Shown piece by piece: positions 11,085 through 22,470 of a stretch of 49,004 nucleotides of DNA (positions are counted from its first letter, which is position 1; each line of letters starts with the position of its first letter). The DNA is from Perkinsus chesapeaki. Taxonomy: Eukaryota; Perkinsozoa; Perkinsida; Perkinsidae. The notes below the pieces were generated by a model. It saw only the letters and a program-made list of their open reading frames with translations, did not search any database and was not told the origin of the DNA. Location: NCBI GenBank assembly GCA_013115145.1, contig JAAPAO010000235.1, positions 1 through 49,004 on the forward strand, given 5' to 3'. The position numbers and the translations under genes are program-made.

Positions 11085-11791
11085 ATGAGATTAGCCACCA
11101 CCATCATTTCTGTCGTGTGCGCGCTGCGCGGCGCTGGAGGGATCAGCCTCCTCCGCAGTGCTGGAGATGACTCCTCGAATGTAGACTATAGATTGGCAAA
11201 AGATGGAGAGTATTATGACGATGAATATTTGTCGCGCAATAACGACTTCGTAGCAGCGAACTCGAAAGGGGTAGGGAACTTGAAGTTCCGCCAGGCATTC
11301 GCCGGTCATCTGCCTTTCTGCCCCGAATGCCCTATTCGGTTTCTGTATTTTTCCAGGAGATCATCGGCTGGATGCGGTTCGATATTGCCACGATACCGGA
11401 GAGTTCTAGAGAGAACACGCTTCGCCTCCTCGGCATGTAATGTGTAGCGTCACCAACCGCAGAGAACTCGTTACCGCTGTTGTGCTAAAAGAAAGTGTCT
11501 CTTCAGCCCTCTAGCATCCAAAAGAGATGCTATTGTGTATATCTCGGATGTCCAAGTGAAAAAAGAGCTCCGTGGGAAGAAGATTGGGAAGAACTTGGTT
11601 AAGCATGGCATGCAATATGTACAGTAGTGCTTCAGTAACCTGCTCCGTAAGGGTTTTAGATTCATAATCGTTGGCCCGAAGCTGTAGCTGCCCAGCTATG
11701 GGTTGCTAACGATAACAACGCTGCAAGGAAAACCTATGAAGGTTTCGGTTTTGAGGCGATTGGAGGTATGCCTGTAGCGGCTCGGTGGTAA
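11085..11791 (+). CDS. GNAT-family acetyltransferase with hydrophobic leader, tandem copy 1
   Basis: Four exons, 169 residues: 11085-11270, 11357-11436, 11507-11618 and 11660-11791, ending TAA. All junctions keep frame. The leader MRLATTIISVVCALRGAGG looks like a signal peptide (a mitochondrial presequence is the alternative). Exon 3 carries the acetyl-CoA-binding motif A of the GNAT fold: VYISDVQVKKELRGKKIGKN, with the R/Q-x-x-G-x-G/A loop in the form RGKKIG. Exon 4 has LWVANDNNAARKTYEGFGFE, the motif B pattern of N-x-x-A-[RK]-x-x-Y-x-x-x-G-F. GNAT enzymes move an acetyl group from acetyl-CoA to an amine; the substrate cannot be read here. The last intron is only 41 nt. The neighbour at 12079 is a paralogue with the same exon phases and the same 112-nt exon 3. 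The shorter ORF that reads through the first intron is not the gene. Confidence 0.85.
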
Positions 11792-12078
11792 AGAATAAAA
11801 AAATCGACGTATTTTTATGGGAGAATGAATCATGGAGAAAGAAGAAGTGGGGAATTTCTTTAGATACCACTCAAGAAAGTACCGTCAATTACCGTTACCT
11901 GTTCAACAAGGACACTTAGACACTAACATGACTGGACTTCTGTTACGTGGTCAGAGGCATATGCCATATCAAACACATGAGCCAGCTAAGGGTGTCATAT
12001 TGAAATGCTAAGATCTTTGTTAACTCTCGTGCTACGCTTTCGGTCATCCCGGAATATATGCAGGAAAATTTTTACTGT

Positions 12079-12882
12079 ATGAGAGTAGCTACTATCATCT
12101 CGGCAGTATTCGCTCTGCGCATCATTCGAGGGATTAACTTGTCTCGAAGTGCTGGAGCTGTTGCATCTGAGCTCGACTATAGGCCAGCACGAGACGGAGA
12201 ACGTTATTACAATGAAATTTTATCGGCGGAAAATTTCTTCGTAGCTGCGAACTCGACAGGGGTAAGTAAGGGAAATAATCGGCAAGGTTTACGCTAATGA
12301 TCTATTGAATCTACCCGATGCTTAATGCCACCTATTATCCCAATTTGAGATTCTCAAACGGGTTTTTCACTATTCGACATGAGACTCGTGTCAAATGACG
12401 TAACACTTGACAACAAGGTCAACAATTATGAGCTAACGATCCCTTTTAGGAGATACTCGGCAGGATCAAGATCTATAGATATGTCCGATCCCCGAAGAAT
12501 CCCTTTACAAGGTAATACATAGGGCCGTCGTTATCGTGTGTAGATAGCTAACCTTTTTATCAGTACATTAAGCCATGGTGATTACTAGTAGCTCTTTCAG
12601 TCCCGAAGAGGATGACCGGAACGAGATGGCGTTTTTCTGGTCCGTAAAGGTGAAACCAGAGCAACAGGGAAAAGGAATTGGAAAAAGCATGGTCATCAAT
12701 TGCCTTGAATATGTAGACAACAAGCCTTCATCCATCCGTCCTCTATTTTGGTTTAGATTCATAGCCACTGGCCCAATGTTGCACTCGCAGAGTTGCAAGT
12801 CGCCAGTAATAACGTGATAGCGAGGAAAGTCTATGAAGCCGCAGGTTTCGAGGTGGTTAAAGGTAAGCCTGCGGTGGTCTGA
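12079..12882 (+). CDS. GNAT-family acetyltransferase with hydrophobic leader, tandem copy 2
   Basis: Four exons, 160 residues: 12079-12261, 12450-12511, 12601-12712 and 12757-12882, ending TGA. The leader MRVATIISAVFALRIIRG is followed by a short linker whose YRPARDGERYYNE and FFVAANSTG match copy 1. Exon 3 holds a textbook GNAT motif A, VKVKPEQQGKGIGKSMVINC, with the Q-x-x-G-x-G loop. Exon 4 holds LQVASNNVIARKVYEAAGFE, with Asn, Arg, Tyr and the GF pair in the expected places. An in-frame ATG at 12058 would add seven residues; I chose 12079 because it aligns with the start of copy 1. Exon 2 is 18 nt shorter than in copy 1. The enzyme probably acts outside the cytosol, in the secretory path or outside the cell, if the leader is a true signal peptide. 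Confidence 0.88.
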
Positions 12883-13579
12883 TAATGTACTTGAGGGAAG
12901 TGAGGGGAAGTTTGTATTACGGTGTCCTTTAGAGAAGTCCTACATATGGACACCTTATGGAGCTATGACAATGCTATTAGGTACCGAGAACGATCTATGC
13001 CCAACTTACCGTTATATATTCTACCCAGACACCCAAAGTTGATTGGAGTTCTGTCATGGATTGCACGCATGAAGAGATAGGCTCAGCCAGTCTTGCATTT
13101 TTACTAAGGTGACAAATCAAAGTGTTGAGGTTGGAGTGAACGCATCCGGGAGAACCTCGATTAAGTGCCACAATCGAAAATCGATGATGCGTCTCTTCAT
13201 AGGACAGAGTGCATGCGTGCAGTCTACACCGCCAAGAATCTTAACCCATATTTTAGGCTCCGACCTCCGATGTTTGCGCTTTCTGCATCTTCATTATAAT
13301 ACTTAGTAGGTTTATTCAGAGTAATCCATTGCCCTGGGCTCAAGCACAGCGTTAAAGCCTCTAACTGGGAGGTCGTGTGGATCATAGCAGCTAACCCAAA
13401 GACCGGTGAAGACCGGCAACATGAAGTCGAACCGCGCTAAGATAAACTTCGACTGAGCCACTGCAACTACTTAGAGTATACAACTTGCCGGCCGTAGGAA
13501 CTGCCCTACTATCCAGAGTAGTTTATCTGTCCCGAGTTCCACCTACGATACGGCATTCTTCATAGAACACTTCTTTGCC

Positions 13580-13732
13580 ATGAAGAAGGTCACGGGGCAC
13601 CGTGGAAAGGTCGTAGCGCACCGTGGGATGGTCGCAGCGCACCGTGGGATGGTCATCGAGCACCGTGGGTCGGTCATCGAGCAACTTGGGAAGGTCATCG
13701 AGCAATTGCACAATTCTTTAGTCTCAGGATAA
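13580..13732 (+). CDS. Small ORF of seven-residue repeats (possible exon)
   Basis: From the ATG at 13580 to the TAA at 13730-13732 the frame encodes 50 residues. Six 21-bp units give a seven-residue pattern, V-[VAI]-[AE]-H-R-G-[KMS], drifting to VIEQLGK and VIEQLHN. The hydrophobic residue at each unit start and the polar rest would suit a short coiled coil. The frame stays open upstream to 13475, so it may be a terminal exon of a larger gene. The opposite strand is also open across the repeat (TVRCDHP and TVRYDLS units), which any 21-bp repeat allows, so the coding strand is not proven. Confidence 0.35.
   Translation: MKKVTGHRGKVVAHRGMVAAHRGMVIEHRGSVIEQLGKVIEQLHNSLVSG
13589..13714. repeat. 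21-bp tandem repeat, six units
   Basis: Units start with GTC at 13589, 13610, 13631, 13652, 13673 and 13694, exactly 21 bp apart. The middle units share the core GCGCACCGTGGGATGG; the outer units have diverged. Because 21 is a multiple of three, frame is kept on all six frames. Confidence 0.9.
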
Positions 13733-14118
13733 CTTGCCGGATTCAGTAGCCTACAGGCGATCAATAGCTCTTGCACATGGGTTCCCAGGGATCGTGGAGT
13801 ATTAAGCACATCACGGCAATTCGGTAAGCATCGTGAGCTTACTTAATCAACCTAATTAAACTAGGTCATCGATTTTACTCACTAGAGTCTAGTCCTCAAT
13901 CACTACCAATTTACAACACCATACAGTCACGAAGCCGATGGAAGTTAGCTTAATCTTTAATCGATAACGTACAACTAGTCCGTACAGTCACACTTTTCTC
14001 AAACTAGATAGACAACGGTTGTACTGATGCTTCCAGAGCGGTGCTTTGCTAGTGCTGGTTGCCTAGCAATACGGTTGCAATCAACCACTCAGCACCTGGA
14101 GCTCTGTAACAATGTAAG

Positions 14119-14853
14119 TCAGGCTTTGCTCAAATAATAATGAATACCTCGCAGAATAATGAAAAGTGTAGACTCATCCGCGAAGACAACGTTAGTCAAA
14201 TCACCTGAGATCGGTCTTAGTCCCGGACAAGTGATAGCGAAATTGACCTTGAGTTTCTCAACTAAGGAAGCAGGGACCAAATCGTACGACTTATACAACA
14301 GGGACTTATCGTTCTCAGCGAGAGTGAACGATATAACGGACGACGTATAACCGGTACACAAAACCTGTACGTCCAGGCTGCCGTTATCATAAACAGTGTA
14401 GTTAATGCGGAGAGTAGGAAACCTGGACCATCCTTCTGTGTAGTCAAACTTCCCAACTTGTAAGCTGAAGCCTTGTCTAAGCAATTCCAGCTTTTGGCCT
14501 GCGAGCATGACATACAAACTATCATTGCTTGTGAAAGTCAAGGTCGTCAAGTCGCCATCTTGAAAAACGAGGTCCGGATAGATGGACTTTATTCCATCGT
14601 ACCACAAGTGGACCCCCTCTGTACTGTTAAAGTCAATCGAGTAGTTGCCTTCACCAACTGAAGATAGCGAATGATAACCACTAATGAAGTACTGTGTTGG
14701 AGTATCAAAGATGATCGCGGCGGCCTCGTCGCGAACATCGAAGGCGATCCGATATTTTCTACCGTTGGCGTAGAGGTACCTTCCAACTGGCTGGGCCGTA
14801 GCACTGAGCAGAGCTTGAGCAGCTACGATGATCCACATACACGGGAATCTCAT
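14119..14853 (-). CDS. Secreted two-module protein, intronless
   Basis: A single-exon protein of 244 residues from the ATG at 14853 to the TAA at 14119-14121. The signal peptide is MRFPCMWIIVAAQALLSATA, with likely cleavage before QPVGRYLY. Two modules of about 110 residues follow, each ending in a similar closing block: DGDLTTLTFTSNDSLYVMLA in the first and SGDLTNVVFADESTLFIILR in the second. Several N-x-[ST] sites and two cysteines in module 2 fit an extracellular protein. The module start PVGRYLY and the ending KLELLRQG resemble PGTYRF and IPLLRQG in the protein at 268-1130, so I place both in one family. Beta-rich binding domains are my guess from the alternating hydrophobic pattern. No catalytic motif is visible. 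The absence of introns is unusual for this window. Confidence 0.85.
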   Translation of the reverse strand: MRFPCMWIIVAAQALLSATAQPVGRYLYANGRKYRIAFDVRDEAAAIIFDTPTQYFISGYHSLSSVGEGNYSIDFNSTEGVHLWYDGIKSIYPDLVFQDGDLTTLTFTSNDSLYVMLAGQKLELLRQGFSLQVGKFDYTEGWSRFPTLRINYTVYDNGSLDVQVLCTGYTSSVISFTLAENDKSLLYKSYDLVPASLVEKLKVNFAITCPGLRPISGDLTNVVFADESTLFIILRGIHYYLSKA

Positions 14854-16233
14854 CGGGATAACAGAAGCTGTTGTTCGCGGGATACTCTAGTATTCTCCCA
14901 ACATCCATCGCATGCGTGCGATATAGCCTATCGGTAACTGGAGGGCGGCGCCCGGCTTCTTTAGGAGACAGTATCTTCGCCAAGTATACTTCACTTTATC
15001 TCTTTAGTACTCGGTTCTTGTAGCCACATCGAGAGCGATGCCCTTGCTCAGTGCATGTTAGCAGTGATTTTGACTTGATGGGTGGAACGTTTTGAACACT
15101 GACCCGACTGCTGTGATGCAGCAGGGTGTGTGGATCAGAACACGGGACATTGTGCGGCTCGAGGGCTCGTTACTCCGCTCGGTCAATGGAGGCGCGGCAC
15201 CTGGGCCGATAAAAGTAGCCTTGGAAGGGACTTGGAGCTCCGAGCTTGCCTTGGCTCGAAGCAAGCTGCTTGGATGACACCTAGGAGCATCATATGTTTG
15301 ATTATTACTATACATCAAAGGTTGTTTCGAATGCTCGTGAGCCAATTTCGACAACGATATCCACTAAATCGATACTCATTGACCAGGACCCGATTGTACC
15401 ACAATAATTCGACCACGATCCTCATTGAGAGTTCTGAAAAGAAACTCTAGAGGAACTCTCTAAACATCATTCTTAAAAGCCCGCCCACTTGCTGGCCAAA
15501 TCTGCGCATATTACTAATATGCGAATCACTATCACCGTCTGTAAATTACCAATTCATGTGCAACTTGCCACTGCTCTTTAATGCTTTGAAGCCAAGACAC
15601 TGTCCCTGCTCCTCTAGAGGCGGTTTTGTCAAGTGCTTGGGGATGCATCAGAACATCATGTTCTCATGATTCTTAAGAATCTGCTACATGACAAGAAATT
15701 CTGGGGAAGGTTTCCCGTCAATAGAACACATGTACTGGCTCGGAACTTGCGATCGCAGTCGGCGTCGGCTCGTGAACCAAGGTAAAGCGGGAGCCATGGC
15801 TATATGCCTTTCAACATTGGTGCGTGTGGCCTTACCATGTTTGGTTTTGACCTGTGGGGTGCGTTCAAAAACTTTTGTCTTCGGATGGCAGTGGTGGACA
15901 CAAGCTTCAAGCACGTCTAGGTGGGAGGGCTGAATATCATCAGCGTGATACTTTATTTACTCAAACAACGAAGAAATTTTGAGGACTGTGTCAATTATCG
16001 GTCAAAAACTCCATAATGAACGCTTGATGTTCAAAAAATTTACAGCGGATCATCCGCGAGAAACTTTGGCGACTTCAAGCGAATGTATGCGTATATATAT
16101 TCTATTAACAGGGACAAGTAACACAATACAGATAGTACTACTAGTTGAGGTACGTGTAGCAATTATCATCAAAGGTTACTCAATGAAACAGAATACTGCA
16201 GTGAATATGTGCAATCTTCATAGTGGGCCTTCC
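14854..16233. other. Intergenic region
   Basis: No gene is supported between the secreted gene and the MATE gene. Overlapping open frames on both strands at 15684-15933 lack splice context and family motifs. Confidence 0.45.
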
Positions 16234-19229
16234 TTATGCTTTAACGTCTCGATTGTCACGGTCCATGCGAGCTCGAGCGCCAACAGCCACTGCATTCCTG
16301 ATGAATACGCTGATGCATAAAGAATGGAAGAAATGACTTACCAGTCGAGAGAGGACAGTTTCCGGTAGAGGATAATCGATACTGTAAGAGTGCCACATAC
16401 TCGGGATATCCATGCACCGACAACCCCCAAAACAGTCTGAAGGTAAATGAGAGTGTCCATAATACGGAAGGGCCGACCCGACAGTTGTTTAGATGGATGT
16501 CCCAATTGACGTATTAACTTGGTGAATACACCTCTTACCCATAAACAGAGACACGTTCCTAAAGGCAGCATGACTAGGTATAAGCCTTTGAAGTTCGACA
16601 TGGCTGCCATCCTCTGGTATCCTAAACCCTTAGAAAGCGGAAGTTCTACTTCGACCTTGATCGTTGAAGCCCACCTTGCAAGTTCCCGCCAAAGATGCTT
16701 GAACGCTACTAGTCAACATTGAGACGGCAATGACGGGGATTATGTAATTGAGGTAGTGATGCACTGCAGGCTGCCCCGGCGCATATAGCTGGGCGATTAC
16801 ACTGAAAAAGCAAGGAATAGCTTTGGCAGACCGAACTAACGGGAGTGAGATGAGAGGACATTGGAGCGGGTTACGTCACCATGCCCACTCGGCAAGGCGA
16901 GTCTCGACATAAGCCAAGTTCCTATGCATCCATCGACAGCAGCAGGCTGCTGCCAGCAGCAGGATCCGCGGGGTGGTGAGAGCTTACTTTGCCCCTGCAA
17001 TGAGTACCACGCCTATTATTGCACCACTCATCAGACTAACAATCAATCCACATCTTGAACCCATATGGGCTATTGATACCTGAATTGAAACAGAACCAAG
17101 CTGAATAAGGCAGGAAGTGATAACAAAATGCAATAGCAACTATGGGGAATATAACGTAAATCCATGTCATCGAACAAATACCAAGTAGCAGTGAATCATA
17201 TTGGATACGGGGCGAACCATACCAGGTAAGTTGAAGGCTCTATCCTCCAAAGCTTACCTCTCCTTTTCCAATAGATATACCAACAAGTATACCAACGGCA
17301 CTGCTGAGACCAAGAGTAAACGTGTAACTATACGAGAAGCATTGGCTTTACATTCAAGGGGAAACTCACACTAGGTTGTAAAGATTAGCCGCAGCAACGT
17401 GCGCAGCAAGCTGGGCGGTGTCATGTAGTAGACCAACGATCATACTGAAGATCTCACTACTCCACCAATCAAGAGCGACCATAATAGTCGCTGGAAGAGC
17501 AATATGACAGTATCTGTCGACGGCAGGTAAAGATCGCCTAATCGGCTAGCAACTCACCGTGCGAGGCCGTGAAGGCCCCAGCAAGCTCTGTAAAATGGCA
17601 TTCTCATAGTTCCCTTAGGAAGGTTACAGAATGGTGAAAGGGTATATCTAACAAATTGAAAAAACCGACCCCTGGTTCCACAGTAATAAATGGGCTCTGA
17701 ATGCGTTAGTTCGGTGCCATGTAGAGTGTGTCAGGCTACCATAGATTTACTTTGGAAGAGACTGCAGTCAATTCCATCGCTTGAAAGCAGAGCCAAAGGC
17801 AGGTATCGTATATTGACTAGAATTTCTAGTCTAGAAATACTTGTTAACTAGCCCTAGTCACGTATACAGGATGGACCCTTACATAGTAAGTAATACGAAT
17901 GCTATAGTCCAGGATGTTGCTATAGCCAAACCAGCACCAGCAACCCCATGGTCGAGTCTATCCACAAATAACCAACACCATAAAGGGTGTAAGCATACCT
18001 GAAATACCACAATGTTAAGAGATGACGTCACGCAACTCGGTCACCATCAAGCCCGGCTACATTAAGGTGTCGTAAACCAAAGATAATACGCAGCTCTATG
18101 AACAGATGTTATTCCACGTTAGTGTGTTGCAATAGAGTTAAGCTAGGTATGTACGAGCCAACGAAATGTATTACAAATGCCTACATACGAAAACTCATCA
18201 GGTTTGGTAAGCCTAATGTTACCACGTATACTAATGATATACTAGAAGGCGGATAGAGAGATATTATAGTGGTATATACACAAAGTACTGTGGCCCATAG
18301 CGAGCGAAGATTCTTAAACAATGATTGCTTTAACTCTAGCCATGACAGAAACCGTGCTCCTTAGTTGGAGAAGTAGTGAAAAAACAGTACTTCGATATTC
18401 CCAGTCCGACCACCTTACCACGAGGAAGTAAGCATACATGTTAACATACATATCGCGATGACAATTGAGAACTTTACGAAAGCAATCTGACAAAGAGGCT
18501 AATTACAAGCAGCCACTACTACTCGCTACTTACTGAACAAGCATAAAGGCCAGGCACCGAGGCACGCCCCTCGGACGTACTGCCCGGAAAGTGCTGCTAT
18601 ATCTGGATCCTGCTTCAACCAAATCAGAATGGGCTCGGCTTCCCACGCTATAGGTATCGTTGCAAAGCAATATAATGAGGACGTTATAACAGCACGGTTA
18701 ATGTACCTACAATATTATATTCCAATAGCGATAGTCACTTGCTCACAATGCAGCCAATCGTGGATCACCTCGACCATGAGCTTGTGAGACTAGAGTATCG
18801 ATACCACTACTGAGGCCGAGGCTTATTGTTACACAAGTACCTATCAGAAGGGCTATAACCACAGTCAGTCGCCAGCTTCTAACTCACAGTTCAATAGGAG
18901 ATTCCCCAAGCCGACGGCGGCAATCATTCGATCATCTCCAAGATGACCGATAAAGGACAAACTAATTACTTCTGGTATTAACGTGAGGACCTACGAGGTA
19001 TCCAAGGTTCAAGGTGGTAAGATTCTTATCAGCTTACAGTAGCCACAACTTGGGGCCAAGCAAGCTTGAGTAAGGTGCCTATCATTTCACATTTACTTCT
19101 ATTTACTAATGCTTCATCGCTTGTCGTCTCTTCAGTCCTAGCATCGGTATTCTCTAAAAGGGGTCGAGAAGCTGACTGGACCGATGAGGCCATATCCTCC
19201 GGTGAGGATGGTCGTAGGCCTCCGGACAT
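16234..19229 (-). CDS. MATE-family multidrug/toxin extrusion transporter
   Basis: MATE proteins are 12-helix antiporters that export organic cations and drugs across the plasma or vacuolar membrane in exchange for H+ or Na+. The start at 19229 gives an acidic cytosolic head and then LLKLAWPQVVAT. A 47-nt intron leads to LIPEVISLSFIGHLGDDRMI, the first MATE helix pair. Further exons read GLSSGIDTLVSQAHGRGD, AWEAEPILIWLKQDPDIAAL, then the second half-repeat: VALDWWSSEIFSMIVGLLHD (the conserved E-W-W-S-x-E type block), TLGLSSAVGILVGISIGKGE, AGQPAV-type loop residues and VSMLTSSVQASLAG. The last long exon ends LYRKLSSLDW with a GTAAGT donor at 16341; a 44-nt intron joins it to NAVAVGARARMDRDNRDVKA and the TAA at 16236-16234. 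The reading-frame stop at 16338 lies inside that intron. There are about 15 exons; several inner borders are approximate. Confidence 0.92.
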
Positions 19230-20375
19230 TCACAAGATGCAAAATCAGATCGCCTGGCAACCAATGAAAACAACAACACAAACGATTGTCCATAATACTA
19301 TTGCGAATTAATACATATATCAAAGGTTATATAATCGTAAATCTATATTATCGATGGATATCTGATTAATTTGCGTTACTATTATTACTACTCAATATTA
19401 TACAATTGTAATTATAAGAATGTAGAAGAGTTCCATTCAGCTCTGTATGAGATAGATATATGAGATTATCAATAGACACCATAGTCGATGATGGATAATA
19501 AAGCAATAAACACAAGCCTCACAAGATAACAGGGTCGCTACATTTTCGAGCGTTTACTTGGACGTTAGTGTCCGGGCTTGCCTCTCGAGTTTGTATTTTC
19601 TAATGCAGCTGGTGCTATACTCTCCATTCCCCCAACGCTTACCACCCTCCAAAATTGAAAATCTGTCAACAAAAGGCACCCGTGTTGATGAAAACGTTGG
19701 TAGTGGAATGATGAAGGGAGCGAGCTACGCCAGTTGTTTGGCCATCTTCGAGCACATCGCTTCCATTTGCGCCTGAAAAGTAGATGCCGCCTACTGTGGT
19801 ATCCTTGAAGACTACGTAAAGTATATGGGAAGAATTTCCTAGATAAATCGATATGAAAAATGGATCCCCTATTTTTTTACAATTTCACAATTTCTGGAAA
19901 GATACGTGATTGATGCAGATTCGTGTTACTAGTTGAGAAGCTCAGCACTAGGCATAATTATTCACTAACTAATGAATCCGGATACCTATTCATAAAGCAC
20001 TATATTAATACCATACAAAGAATATATGAAGCTCACCTGACTAAGCTTATGGCTTCCTGACAGTATCCTACTCACCATTACCGCAACATTAGGCATCGAG
20101 GCTGATATCCAACAACGCCCATTCAACCCAATAGCTGACTCAAACACCTAACAAGGACAAGAACCCATACACAGGAGCCTGCCAGAGACGAGATGGCTCA
20201 AGTAGGGGATGGTATGAAGCAAGTAGATGTAGAAGGTAAATATGATATGTATTATACTACAACTGTACAACTGATACTATACAATAAAGTAATATATCCC
20301 TACACATGGTGGTGGAGAAGTATACAACACTAACAAATGCCTAGGAACTCTAATTATCTAGGAGATCCAGGGCTT
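19230..20375. other. Intergenic region, AT-rich
   Basis: Upstream of the MATE gene and downstream of Rrp40. The first 300 bp are very AT-rich. I see no exon with family support. Confidence 0.5.
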
Positions 20376-21866
20376 CTAGGGCTTTCTCGGATCATCAAGC
20401 CGCCACCTCGAGCTTCTCATAGGAACAAAATAAGCCAGATTCCCGGTTGTCGGTGACGCGTTCAGACGAAGAGCAAGTCCGTTGGGATCCCTGCTTACAA
20501 AGTGTCTGCCTAAACTGGCCATAACCATCGAATTGTTGGCCTGTAACGTTTTAGCTTGCCATATAGGGACTGTGGCTTGTAAAGCACAGCAACCCTCTAT
20601 CGGTGCTAGCTGCCCAAAGTACCTACAAACATCCCTCTTATCGATAACCCTCTTAGTAGCTTACACATCTTTATGTGTCCAATCCCTTGTGGTGCTTGGA
20701 TCCACACAACTCAGCTCTATATCCAAATCATTGTCCGCTACTGTAACGTGACAGTACACTAAGTCTCCTGGTGCAAGGTTAGGCTTATGACGCTTGGTGG
20801 CACTGAAGAAAATAATCGATTAAAATTTGCTATGGTGGCCTCCAGAGTGGCTCTGAATACAGTGAAGACTACACGGGGATCATCCAGCGACACGAGACTA
20901 TCTTCCAAGAGACAAGGAAAAGACCTTCCTAATGCTACGGAGGTATATACTAATATAGTAAAATAAACGAGAAGGATATACTGGGAAGATACTGATAGCA
21001 AATATGTTCCCAGTCGACGGAGGAACGCCAAATACATTTTTCCCGACCTCAACGTCTGTTATCCCAGCATGGCTCCCTGGGAGGGTGCCCCTTCCCCCAA
21101 GGTAATATTATCCTTCACCACTGACCTACCCGTTGAATGCCAAGGCTGGCAGATGTGCTGTGCCCGTCGGACCGTTTATATCCACTCGATAGAACTCAGC
21201 GGTACGCTGCACTACAGCGCCTACCACAGTATCCCCTCGTCTTGGAACGTACTAAAAATATAGATCATAAGCTAATGAATCCGATGCTGGCGGCATTACC
21301 CTTTTTCGAGTGTTATCTATACACGGTACATCTGATACTGGTGACTCCAACGACAATACACCTAAAGCTTGGAGCTATGCTAGCAGCAGTGCTAGGATAC
21401 GTGTCGACTTGGGCCCTCGCCTGGGCTCTACAATTTACTCCCCGAATGGCCATAAAAATGCCGGGAAGATTCACGTTTTACCAAGTATTAGGTATCGATG
21501 GATAGGAAACTTGGACATCTATCGAATGGTATGTGAACTGTTATACATTAATGACATATATAACCGTTAATGTTAGTAATACGAATTACCATGTACTACT
21601 ATAAGTTGTCATCTGCATTGCATTATAGCATCGATGTTATTACAATCTATTACTACCACTACTACAGCCCTGTTGCCCTGCTAAGCCTCTCCCCACTTCC
21701 TTTTATTACCTGCTACAGCCGCCCTAGTACAATCCTCATCTATTCGTACACCGAATCCAACAGCATTAGGGTCACAGCTAGATACTATACCAGTCTCAAC
21801 TGGTAGCGTGTCACCAGGTAGATAAACCCGTGTCACCACAGCCGCTGGGGTGTTATTGGCAGCCAT
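20376..21866 (-). CDS. RRP40: RNA exosome subunit Rrp40/EXOSC3
   Basis: Rrp40 is one of the three cap subunits of the RNA exosome, which processes and degrades RNA 3' to 5' in nucleus and cytoplasm. It has an N-terminal, an S1 and a KH domain. The ATG at 21866 gives MAANNTPAAVVTRVYLPGDT, where VYLPGD is the usual N-terminal strand. A later exon (near 21250-21130) has TYVPRRGDTVVGAVVQRTAE and FYRVDINGPTGTAHLPALAF, the S1 domain signature. It joins, across a 327-nt intron (20803-21129), to GATKRHKPNLAPGDLVYCHV and TVADNDLDIELSCVDPS. The KH part carries ASLGRHF and NGLALRLNASP, in place of the family's L-G-x-x-x and G-L-N-G-R-x-W-V-N-A. It ends at the TAG at 20378-20376. Part of the sequence between 21690 and 21250 is unassigned and may hold one more exon. 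Confidence 0.92.
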
Positions 21867-22470
21867 TACCCTCAAACTGAGCTAACTCCCCGAAACAGAA
21901 CCCGAAAACCCGATCCGGAGACTTATCAGCTCCTAGCCATAATTAACATCATCATTCTAATCTTAAAACTACTTCAAATAGTCTAATCGCTTCTCAGATG
22001 TTATCGACCATACAGCAACAGTGATGAGCAAAATGACGATTATTGAAAACGGTCCGGTCGAAAGAAGAAGTCCATTGAATTGCCACTTACAAATTAAAGG
22101 ATTAACTCACAACTTCTTACCCTAATTTTTCTCACCGACCGAGCTATCTGAACTTATACCTTCCACTACAAGTTTGCTACTGCTATTGCTGCATATTCCA
22201 TGACCTACAGCGACGTGTTGATATCTGAGCCATATCTCCTCTCCATACCTCTCTATAAAAGAGAGCATACTTCCTGATATAAATGCACTATATCTTATTA
22301 TAACGTATTTGTATCCATTCCTTTGTGAAGGTTGTTCCTCTTTCGACCTCCGATATTTCTTCTATACCACTTCTGCCACAACTATCAACTAAACCATACA
22401 GTACCGGAGAAACTCGTGGCTTAACAACAGTAAGGAGGAAGTGCTCAGCAGCAGTGGCAGCGGCAGCAGA
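21867..22470. other. Intergenic region between Rrp40 and eIF2A
   Basis: I see no exon with family support. It probably contains the Rrp40 promoter and the eIF2A 3' UTR. Confidence 0.45.

Larger units (their letters stand above)
12883..14118. other. Intergenic region with a short repeat-coding ORF
   Basis: I recognise no gene apart from the 21-bp repeat ORF at 13580-13732. The rest shows no supported exon. Confidence 0.4.

Noticed and set aside
15684-15933. Overlapping ORFs on both strands, considered as a transposase remnant
   Set aside because: No DDE or zinc motif, no terminal repeats, and neither strand shows family similarity.
20759-21052. 97-residue ORF with a membrane-like segment
   Set aside because: It mostly overlaps an Rrp40 intron; the spliced frame gives the conserved exosome sequence instead.
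21137-21806. Plus-strand ORFs opposite Rrp40
   Set aside because: They are shadows of the Rrp40 region and lack splice context or motifs.
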